NCBI GenBank assembly: GCA_963933055.1
Contig: CAWVSY010000057.1
Span: 1-22,490, forward strand
Length of the DNA stretch: 22,490 nucleotides
Origin: Oleispira sp963933055
Lineage (GTDB): Bacteria > Pseudomonadota > Gammaproteobacteria > Pseudomonadales > Oceanobacteraceae
Reading direction: 5' to 3'
Positions within the stretch are counted from its first letter, which is position 1. Every line of letters begins with the position of its first letter. The position numbers and the translations under genes were made by a program. Below, one piece after another: positions 1 through 6,391 of this stretch. A model generated the notes under the pieces. That model was not told where the DNA came from, ran no database searches, and was given only the letters and a program-made list of their open reading frames with translations.

Positions 1-163
1 CTACGCATACGAATCCAACGCTGCCCCCGCAACGGTGATCGGCTTAACTTATTGTTTTATGCCACTGTGGTGCTCTCTTTTAAATATTTAAAAGATCGAG
101 CCTATGGGAAGGTGCAATAAGAGGAACATTAGTTCCAAGCCGTCAGCCCGGATACCGGCCTGA
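1..163 (+). promoter_or_regulatory. Cobalamin (B12) riboswitch, 5' end cut by window
   Basis: Adenosylcobalamin-sensing leader of the btuB transcript. The conserved core GCTGCCCCCGCAACGGT lies at 20-36, preceded by GAATCC at 11-16. The CCACTG element is at 62-67, TGGGAAGG at 105-112, and the B12-box region (AGCCCGGATACCGGCCTG) at 145-162. Two internal hairpins are visible: a long AT-rich arm at 72-101, whose inner 20 bases (76-95) form a perfect palindrome, and GGAAC-ATTA-GTTCC at 123-136. The 5' strands of the outer helices must lie upstream of base 1. Ligand binding normally represses the downstream gene. No U-tract terminator is seen before btuB, so translational control is the more likely mode. 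The assignment rests on motif order and the btuB gene downstream. Confidence 0.93.
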
Positions 164-173
164 ATTTTTAACG

Positions 174-192
174 ATAGCACGGAGGGTGCTAT
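174..192 (+). promoter_or_regulatory. Leader hairpin with GGAGG loop, after the riboswitch core
   Basis: A perfect 7-bp stem (ATAGCAC 174-180, GTGCTAT 186-192) encloses the loop GGAGG (181-185), 11 bases after the B12 box. It is followed by AAAAATTC rather than a U-tract, so it is not an intrinsic terminator on this strand. Its place just 3' of the core suits the P13/L13 element of class I cobalamin riboswitches, whose loop kisses L5, or another part of the expression platform. That role is inference. Confidence 0.45.
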
Positions 193-202
193 AAAAATTC
201 TA

Positions 203-219
203 GCTAAATAATATTTAGC
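203..219 (+). repeat. 17-base palindrome in the btuB leader
   Basis: GCTAAATA (203-210) and TATTTAGC (212-219) are exact reverse complements around a single central A. As RNA this could form a 6-bp hairpin with a 5-base loop ending 19 bases before the btuB start codon. As DNA it resembles a small operator. It lies between the riboswitch and the start codon, so it may belong to the expression platform; no function can be proved from sequence. Confidence 0.4.
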
Positions 220-238
220 CATCTCGTTTGGTATTACC

Positions 239-2029
239 ATGAAAAAAATTGTCTTTTTAACGGCGCTCCTTCCTATGAGTTCATTTGCTGAAGTAGCTCT
301 TGAAACTCAAAAAGTTACCGCAAATAAAATCACGAACAGTCAAGTTTCTAATAGTACGATTATTAGTAGAGAGCAGATTGAGCTATTACAAGCCACAAAT
401 TTAAGTGAAATCTTAACGAGCTTACCTGGCTTTCAAGTAACACAGCAAGGTGGCAATGCTAATACACAATCTTTTTCAATGAATGGCTTTAAATCTGATC
501 AAATTCTGATTTTATTAAATGGCCAGCGCTTTGGCTCAGCAACTCTTGGCTCAACGACCTTTAACACTATCCCTGCTAATATCATTCAGAGTATAGAGAT
601 TGTTTCAAATGCTCGCTCTGCAATCTATGGATCCGATGCCATGGGTGGGGTTATTAATATTATTACAAATGATGATATTGCCTCGAACAATATAAAAGTA
701 GCTTTGGGCAATCATAAAACCTCTCAGTTTTCTACTAACCTAAACAAAAAAATTGGGAAATTATCTCTAAACTTTTCAGGATTTACAGAAGCGACCCAAG
801 GTTTTGATGTTAAAGAAAGCGGTGATAATGACCATGATGGTAGTGAACGCCATGCTCTAGGTTTAAATATTGGTTACCAAGTTAACAGTGAAAATAAAGT
901 ATCTGTTTCCAGTCAATCTAATCGTGGTAGTTATGATTACGACAGTTCATTTGGCGGTGATCAAAGTGATTATCAACAGCAAGTTACCAGTTTAGGCTGG
1001 GACTATGCTGCTGACATCTATGGTATCAGTGCCAAGTATGGTGAAAGCTTTGATAAGAGCTGGAATTATGGCAATGGAACTTCACGGTCTAATGCTGGTA
1101 TATTTGCTACAGAAAGTAAAACAATAGACCTCACCGCCCGTGCAAAAGTTAATGACGCTCATACCTTACTAGTGGTCACAGATTATCGAGAAGATGATAT
1201 CAGCAAGTCAGATTCTCAATATGATAAGAAAAAAGGCGACTTTAATGGCTTGGGGTTATCTCATAACTTCAGTTCTAAATCAGTCAATACCGAAATTGGA
1301 GTTCGCCGAGATAACTCATCACTATTTGATGAAAACTATTCATACTCAGCTTCTGCTGAATGGTTTGCATTAGAGCAATTATCTATCATTGCAGGTATTA
1401 ATACGGGTTTTAAGACTCCTAGCTTTAATGATTTATATTATCCTCTTAACTTTGGTTATGCTGGCAATAAAGATGTTGAGCCTGAAAAATCATTAAATCG
1501 TCGTCTTGCGGTTCAATATGATCATGGACAATCTACATATAATGCTAGTTACCAGTATAGTCATATTGAAGACCTGATTCAGTGGCAAGATGATGGTAGC
1601 GGTATAAATAGACCAACTAACGTTAGTAAGGCTCTTTTAAGAAATGCCACTATCTCATGGGATTATAACTTATTAAATAATTTCTCTAGTCAGATATCCT
1701 ATGAGTGGAATGATGCTATTAATTTAGAAACTCACAACTTACTAGAAAGACAATCATCTCGAATTGCTAAACTGAATGTAAATTACAATCACAACACGTT
1801 TAGCCTAGGATCTAATATTAGACACCTTTCTGACAGTTATGATGATGCAAATAATGATGATATGTTGGCAGCCTATACCGTGATTGACGCGTATGGAAGT
1901 ATTGTTATAGCACCTAATTTTACTATTGGCGTACGTTTCAATAACTTAACCAATAAAGAATATCAAACAGCTAAAGGCTACCCTGCTCAAGAGCGTACGT
2001 ATCTTGTAAGCGGCACTTTCAACTTTTAA
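239..2029 (+). CDS. btuB: TonB-dependent vitamin B12 receptor BtuB
   Basis: Outer-membrane active transporter for cobalamins, energised by TonB-ExbBD. The 596-residue product is close to the length of E. coli BtuB. Residues 1-17 form a signal peptide ending SSFA. A TonB-box-like stretch (ETQKVTANKI) follows, then the plug domain at about 40-150 with NGQRFG and SAIYGSDAMGGVINIIT, typical of the family. The rest is a beta barrel rich in aromatic and Asn/Asp residues, ending in the outer-membrane signature Phe (GTFNF). The cobalamin riboswitch just upstream and the adenosyltransferase 11 bases downstream make B12 a far better substrate than a siderophore. The start ATG has no good Shine-Dalgarno sequence. 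The gene looks more AT-rich than its neighbours, as is common for surface receptors. Confidence 0.94.
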   Translation: MKKIVFLTALLPMSSFAEVALETQKVTANKITNSQVSNSTIISREQIELLQATNLSEILTSLPGFQVTQQGGNANTQSFSMNGFKSDQILILLNGQRFGSATLGSTTFNTIPANIIQSIEIVSNARSAIYGSDAMGGVINIITNDDIASNNIKVALGNHKTSQFSTNLNKKIGKLSLNFSGFTEATQGFDVKESGDNDHDGSERHALGLNIGYQVNSENKVSVSSQSNRGSYDYDSSFGGDQSDYQQQVTSLGWDYAADIYGISAKYGESFDKSWNYGNGTSRSNAGIFATESKTIDLTARAKVNDAHTLLVVTDYREDDISKSDSQYDKKKGDFNGLGLSHNFSSKSVNTEIGVRRDNSSLFDENYSYSASAEWFALEQLSIIAGINTGFKTPSFNDLYYPLNFGYAGNKDVEPEKSLNRRLAVQYDHGQSTYNASYQYSHIEDLIQWQDDGSGINRPTNVSKALLRNATISWDYNLLNNFSSQISYEWNDAINLETHNLLERQSSRIAKLNVNYNHNTFSLGSNIRHLSDSYDDANNDDMLAAYTVIDAYGSIVIAPNFTIGVRFNNLTNKEYQTAKGYPAQERTYLVSGTFNF

Positions 2030-2040
2030 GGAATCGTATA

Positions 2041-2622
2041 ATGGGCAACCGACTATCAAAAATTTCCACCAAAACAGGTGATAAAGGTGAAACTGGCTTA
2101 GGTGATGGTAGTCGGATTAGTAAAACGTCTACTCGAATTCACGTCATTGGCGAAGTCGATGAAGTGAATTCTTGGGTCGGTGTTTTATCAGCTGAGTTAA
2201 CTGCAGAAGATCCTCATCAAGTTATTCTTAGCCAAATCCAGCATGATCTTTTTGATCTTGGTGGAGAGCTTTGTGTGCCAGGCTATAAAGCCTTGTCTCC
2301 GAGCATGTTAGAAGGTGTTGAGGATGCGTTGGTTGATATTAATGAAGCGCTGCCGCCACTTAAAGATTTTATCTTACCAGGTGGAAACAAAGCGGCGTCG
2401 TATTGCCATATGGCTAGAACTGTTAGCCGCCGTGCTGAACGTGCGATTGTTGAATTGGCGAATGAAGAAGCCGATGCAGGTAACGAGATTAATCCGCTAG
2501 CGATTCAATACTTAAATCGCTTGTCAGATTTTTTCTTTGTATTAGCAAGAAGTATCGCAAGAAAAGATGGCGGCCAAGAGGTATTGTGGAAAAGCCGCCA
2601 TACTCAATCAAAAAATAGTTAG
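2041..2622 (+). CDS. pduO: PduO-type cob(I)alamin adenosyltransferase
   Basis: Transfers the 5'-deoxyadenosyl group of ATP to the cobalt of reduced corrinoids, giving the coenzyme form in the cytoplasm. The 193-residue length fits the PduO/MMAB family, which is unrelated in fold to BtuR/CobA. Diagnostic motifs are the N-terminal TKTGDKGETGLGDGSR (11-26; ATP binding), the GEVDEVNSWVG helix, RTVSRRAER in the middle and NPLAIQYLNRLSDFFFVLAR near the C-terminus. It begins 11 bases after the btuB stop, with AAGGA eight bases before the ATG, so it should be cotranscribed with btuB and respond to the same riboswitch. It ends 21 bases from the convergent chemoreceptor gene, with no clear terminator between them. 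The family is certain; the preferred substrate (cobalamin, cobinamide or cobyrinate diamide) is not. Confidence 0.94.
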   Translation: MGNRLSKISTKTGDKGETGLGDGSRISKTSTRIHVIGEVDEVNSWVGVLSAELTAEDPHQVILSQIQHDLFDLGGELCVPGYKALSPSMLEGVEDALVDINEALPPLKDFILPGGNKAASYCHMARTVSRRAERAIVELANEEADAGNEINPLAIQYLNRLSDFFFVLARSIARKDGGQEVLWKSRHTQSKNS

Positions 2623-2643
2623 CACTCAGTAATAAGTCGAAAT

Positions 2644-4662
2644 TTATACTTTAAAGCGCTCAACTCTTTCTTTTAAAGATTCCGTTAAGGCTTGCGTTTG
2701 ACGCACTGCCTTAACGGTTCCTTCTACATTTTGTACCGTCTCTCCACCTTGTTCTCGAATAACCAATAAATTATTATCAAGTGCCTTTGCTGCTTCTTGC
2801 TGATTACTGGAGCTTGAAACAATCTCTAATGTTTTGCTCTGAATATCTTTCATACTAATTTGAATGCTTTCTAAGGCTTCGCCTACTAGACCAGAGCTAT
2901 CAACGGTTTTATTTACCATGGTTCGGTTAACTTCCATCGTATCGACAGCACGTTGAATATTTTGCTGAACTTCTTTTATCAAAGCATCAATTTCTTCTGC
3001 GGAACCTTGGGTACGGCTAGCCAACGTTCTTACTTCATCAGCAACCACAGCAAAACCGCGCCCTTGCTCCCCTGCTCTCGCTGCTTCGATAGCGGCATTC
3101 AATGCTAATAAATTTGTTTGCTCGGCAATCCCTTTAATGGTCCCTAAAATGGAGCTGATATTCGTTGAGTTATCCGCCAAACGATTCACAGCTTCCATTG
3201 AATGGCTCATTTCTTCTGATAATTGTTTAACATCGGTAATAACATTCAATACTACTTTCCCTGCTTGTGTTGAACGATCAGCACCCGATAATGCAGATTT
3301 TTCAGCCTCTCCAGCCATTGTCATAACCATGTGTGCACGTTCAGACATGTCAGTAATGGTATTGGCTACTTCTTCGGTTTGCACCATTTGAGTATTAACC
3401 GATTCTCGACTGCTATTTGCAATAACTTCTACATCGGAAACTTTTTCACCCACATTATCGGCGGTCTCTTTAACCACCGAAAGAATTCCTCGTACTTCAG
3501 ATGTCATTTCATTAAAGGCATCCCTTAACTGCCCCATTTCATCCTTGCCATCAAAACTAATTACCTGTGTTAAATCGCCTTTAGCAATCTTTTGCGCAGC
3601 GGCATAAAATCGAGCAATGGAATACTGAACCGATAAAAAGAAGGCTGAATAAAGATAAATAATCACTAATAACACCGCGAGAATTGAAATCGCAGTCGTT
3701 ACCATATGAGAGTTTTGCTCGTCCAAGCGGGTTTGTAGCTTTTTCGCAATCAGTGGAAATAAAGTATTGTCTAGTGATTTGAGGGCTTCAATCTTTGGCT
3801 GAGAGAATGCTTCAAACTCTAGCCAAGTCATATTGATATTAGTTGCTGCAATCACTTCTTCATCAATCGTCATTTGAATATCCGTCATACCAGTACCAGC
3901 AATTTTAGCTTGCTCGGCAATAGTCACTAAACCAAGACTTTCTAAGCTGCTGGTAATTAGTTGAATATCAGGTCCAACACCCGACATTTGATCGAATACG
4001 TCATTCATAAGATCGTAGGTCATTGATTGCAGGTATTTTTCAATCATCGCGAAAATGCCTGCCGCATAACCAACCCCCGCTGCATTTCTAATGACAGGAG
4101 AGTTTGATAAGGTGATTAGCATAAGCTGTTGAACTTCAGGGTCAGAATCCAGTGCCAACCCCGTACTTTGAGCATATTTATTAATCACTAAATACAGCTG
4201 TTCAATGACCTGTTGATAATAATTAAATTGATCTGGCAGTGTTGGCATTCGTGAATCACCATCAATACTCAATTTGCTAAGGTGGTTTTTAGAGAAAACC
4301 GTTAGCTGCTCTTTCAGCTCTGTATTATCAATTTTATTCATGGCTTTCTTAAATTGAATATCAACCGAGCCGCGATAGTCTAACATTCTGGCTTTTAGCT
4401 CAGCGTCCTGTTGAAATATGAGAGGAGCAGCATGATTGCGAAAATCTTCAATAGCATAAACCACAGCCATAATTTCTTGAATATTGTATACCGCAACCAA
4501 TTCACTCTCAGTTTTCTTTAAGCTTTGGTATGACGCATAAAAAACCTGCCCACTTAGTATGACTAAAGGCACCATAAATAGAAAACTGATCAAACCAAAT
4601 TTTGCAGCATAACTTAATTGACCCATCAAACGAATGGCAGGCCAAAGTACTTTTTTAAACAT
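2644..4662 (-). CDS. Methyl-accepting chemotaxis protein
   Basis: Inner-membrane chemoreceptor of 672 residues that controls CheA through CheW. Order of parts: a short cytoplasmic start; TM1 at about 22-45; a helical periplasmic sensor of about 270 residues, longer than a simple four-helix bundle; TM2 at about 315-342; a HAMP domain at about 345-395 (KGDLTQVISFDGKDEMGQL); and a long coiled-coil signalling domain. The conserved hairpin tip reads EQTNLLALNAAIEAARAGEQ near residues 511-530 and continues GRGFAVVADEVRTLA. There is no C-terminal NWETF-like pentapeptide for CheR/CheB tethering; the protein ends RVERFKV. The ligand cannot be read from sequence. It lies downstream of aceF on the same strand, but 74 bases containing a -10-like box and palindromes suggest its own promoter. 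Confidence 0.93.
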   Translation of the reverse strand: MFKKVLWPAIRLMGQLSYAAKFGLISFLFMVPLVILSGQVFYASYQSLKKTESELVAVYNIQEIMAVVYAIEDFRNHAAPLIFQQDAELKARMLDYRGSVDIQFKKAMNKIDNTELKEQLTVFSKNHLSKLSIDGDSRMPTLPDQFNYYQQVIEQLYLVINKYAQSTGLALDSDPEVQQLMLITLSNSPVIRNAAGVGYAAGIFAMIEKYLQSMTYDLMNDVFDQMSGVGPDIQLITSSLESLGLVTIAEQAKIAGTGMTDIQMTIDEEVIAATNINMTWLEFEAFSQPKIEALKSLDNTLFPLIAKKLQTRLDEQNSHMVTTAISILAVLLVIIYLYSAFFLSVQYSIARFYAAAQKIAKGDLTQVISFDGKDEMGQLRDAFNEMTSEVRGILSVVKETADNVGEKVSDVEVIANSSRESVNTQMVQTEEVANTITDMSERAHMVMTMAGEAEKSALSGADRSTQAGKVVLNVITDVKQLSEEMSHSMEAVNRLADNSTNISSILGTIKGIAEQTNLLALNAAIEAARAGEQGRGFAVVADEVRTLASRTQGSAEEIDALIKEVQQNIQRAVDTMEVNRTMVNKTVDSSGLVGEALESIQISMKDIQSKTLEIVSSSSNQQEAAKALDNNLLVIREQGGETVQNVEGTVKAVRQTQALTESLKERVERFKV

Positions 4663-4677
4663 ACTTTCTCACTTTTT

Positions 4678-4683
4678 ATTATA
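4678..4683 (-). promoter_or_regulatory. Candidate -10 box of the chemoreceptor gene
   Basis: Read on the minus strand this is TATAAT, an exact sigma-70 -10 hexamer, 15 bases before the chemoreceptor ATG. No good TTGACA-like -35 lies 16-18 bases upstream, and no FliA-type GCCGATAA is seen. If it is real, the promoter may need an activator; the palindromes at 4709-4735 are candidate sites. Confidence 0.35.
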
Positions 4684-4708
4684 CTATTTAAAGCATATTC
4701 TAAATAGC

Positions 4709-4735
4709 TATGGCATAACGATGTATGCCATACAT
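4709..4735. repeat. Overlapping palindromes between aceF and the chemoreceptor
   Basis: Two symmetric elements overlap here. TATGGCAT (4709-4716) and ATGCCATA (4725-4732) form 8-bp arms around 8 bases. ATGTATG-C-CATACAT (4721-4735) is a perfect 7-1-7 dyad. They start two bases after the aceF stop in the direction of transcription and end about 25 bases upstream of the chemoreceptor -10 box. They could be an operator for a dimeric regulator or a post-aceF RNA hairpin. No U-tract follows, so a standard terminator is unlikely. Confidence 0.5.
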
Positions 4736-4736
4736 G

Positions 4737-6380
4737 TCAGAGTACGAGATTCCTGATATCTCCCAATAGCTCAGCCAAACGCTGACTAAATCGCGCGGCT
4801 TCTGCACCATCAATCACTCTATGATCATAAGAAAGTGAAAGTGGTAATATAAGCTTAGGCACAAATTCACCACCATTCCACACAGGCTTCATTTGTGCAC
4901 GTGATAAACCTAGAATAGCCACTTCAGGGGCATTCACAATGGGCGTAAAGGCTATTCCTCCGATACCGCCAAGGCTTGAAACACTCAAGCAGCCACCTTG
5001 CATGTCTGCTAATCCTAACTTACCTGCTCTCGCTTTCTGTGCTTTTTGGTTTAAATCTTGTGCAATTTCAGTAACCGTTTTTTGATCAACGTCTCGTATT
5101 ACTGGCACTAATAACCCATTTGGCGTATCAACCGCGACACCTATGTGGGTATATTTTTTGTAAATTAATGATTTACCATCTGCTGATAATGACGAGTTAA
5201 ACTGTGGAAATTCTTTCATCGCTATCGCTAGCGCTTTCATAACAAAAGGAACCGCAGATAATTTTTGTTCCGTATTAGGTTTTGCATTAACCTGTTTTCT
5301 AAACGCTTCCAGTTCGCTGATATCGGCTTCATCAAATTGAGTCACTTGAGGAGCATTCAACCAAGCAGCCGTCATGTTTTTAGCGGTCGCCAACTTAATT
5401 TTATTTAAGGCAACCGATTCAGTTTCACCAAATTTACTAAAATCGATTTCTGCAACTTTAGGGATGCCAGAACCACCAGCAACTTGTGGATTTTGTAGGG
5501 CCGCTTTAACGTGATTTTGCACATCATCTTTTGTTACACGACCACGCACTCCGCTGCCTTTTACAAGAGACAAATCAACACCAAATTCACGGGCCAATTT
5601 ACGCACAGCGGGGCCGGCATGAACTTGCCCCGAAGGCTTCACATCATCAACCGCATTCTTACTCGCAACGGAAGTATTAGAGACAGGCTTAGACGATTTT
5701 TCTGAAGTATCAGCAGGGCTTGGCTTTGATTCCTGCTTATTTTCAGCGCGGCTATCGATTTCGAGTGCTGAAGATTGATCAACCAACAATTCAATCATCG
5801 GATCGCCAACAGATACTTTATCCCCCAGTGTCAGTAGTATTTTTTCTATACGGCCTGATTTCCCTGCAGGGATTTCCATTGAAGCTTTGTCTGTTTCTAA
5901 TGTTAATACCGATTGCTCAGCCTCAACTTCTTCACCGACTTTTACTAATAATTCAATGACTTCAACCTGATCAGAACCGCCCAAATCTGGAACAGGGATG
6001 ATTTCCACATGAGTATTATTAGAACTTACGGTATCAACGTTCGCCTGTTTTTTATCGTCTTTTTCAGATTTTTGTTCAGGCTCTTTCTCAGCCGCTTCTT
6101 CAGGTTTCGATTCCTGTTTTGAGGCTGTCGATACTGAACTTGCAGCCGTTTCTATTTCTCCGTATTGATCACCTTCATTTAATTTATCGCCAACATTAAT
6201 TGATAAAGACGAAATGGTGCCAGTCAACGGTGATGGAATTTCCATCGTCGCTTTGTCTGTTTCCAATACGATAATACTTTCTTCCGCTTCGACTTGATCT
6301 CCCGCGGCCACTAAAATCTCAATAACTTCTACTTGCTCTGCCCCACCTAAATCTGGGACGGTTAATGATTCAATTGTCAT
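4737..6380 (-). CDS. aceF: Pyruvate dehydrogenase E2, dihydrolipoyl acetyltransferase
   Basis: E2 core of the pyruvate dehydrogenase complex; it passes the acetyl group from E1-bound thiamine to CoA through lipoyl-lysine. There are two lipoyl domains, each with the modified Lys in ETDKATMEIP (Lys43) and ETDKASMEIP (about Lys164), joined by charged and Ala/Ser/Lys-rich linkers. A peripheral-subunit-binding domain follows at about 253-290 (GPAVRKLAREFGVDL, GRVTKDDV), then the acyltransferase domain with catalytic SYDHRVIDG at about 517-525. The open frame extends three codons further, to 6389, but that ATG directly abuts its only AAGG. The ATG ending at 6380 has AAGGA eight bases upstream, so I chose it (547 residues). 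It follows aceE at once, as an operon. No lpd (E3) gene is in the window. Confidence 0.96.
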   Translation of the reverse strand: MTIESLTVPDLGGAEQVEVIEILVAAGDQVEAEESIIVLETDKATMEIPSPLTGTISSLSINVGDKLNEGDQYGEIETAASSVSTASKQESKPEEAAEKEPEQKSEKDDKKQANVDTVSSNNTHVEIIPVPDLGGSDQVEVIELLVKVGEEVEAEQSVLTLETDKASMEIPAGKSGRIEKILLTLGDKVSVGDPMIELLVDQSSALEIDSRAENKQESKPSPADTSEKSSKPVSNTSVASKNAVDDVKPSGQVHAGPAVRKLAREFGVDLSLVKGSGVRGRVTKDDVQNHVKAALQNPQVAGGSGIPKVAEIDFSKFGETESVALNKIKLATAKNMTAAWLNAPQVTQFDEADISELEAFRKQVNAKPNTEQKLSAVPFVMKALAIAMKEFPQFNSSLSADGKSLIYKKYTHIGVAVDTPNGLLVPVIRDVDQKTVTEIAQDLNQKAQKARAGKLGLADMQGGCLSVSSLGGIGGIAFTPIVNAPEVAILGLSRAQMKPVWNGGEFVPKLILPLSLSYDHRVIDGAEAARFSQRLAELLGDIRNLVL

Positions 6381-6391
6381 AGTCTCCATCC

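Noticed and set aside
174..192. Intrinsic terminator after the riboswitch
   Set aside because: The stem is good, but the sequence after it is AAAAATTC, not a U-tract on the coding strand; on the opposite strand the T-run lies before the hairpin, not after it.
2315..2500. 61-residue open frame on the plus strand
   Set aside because: It lies wholly inside the adenosyltransferase gene in another frame, with Arg/Leu-rich content and no ribosome-binding site.
3137..3528. Open frames antisense to the chemoreceptor
   Set aside because: They are shadows of the conserved signalling domain on the other strand and show no family motif or initiation signal.
4662..4740. FliA (sigma-28) promoter for the chemoreceptor
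   Set aside because: No TAAA with a GCCGATAA box at the right spacing is present; the only good match is a sigma-70-like TATAAT.
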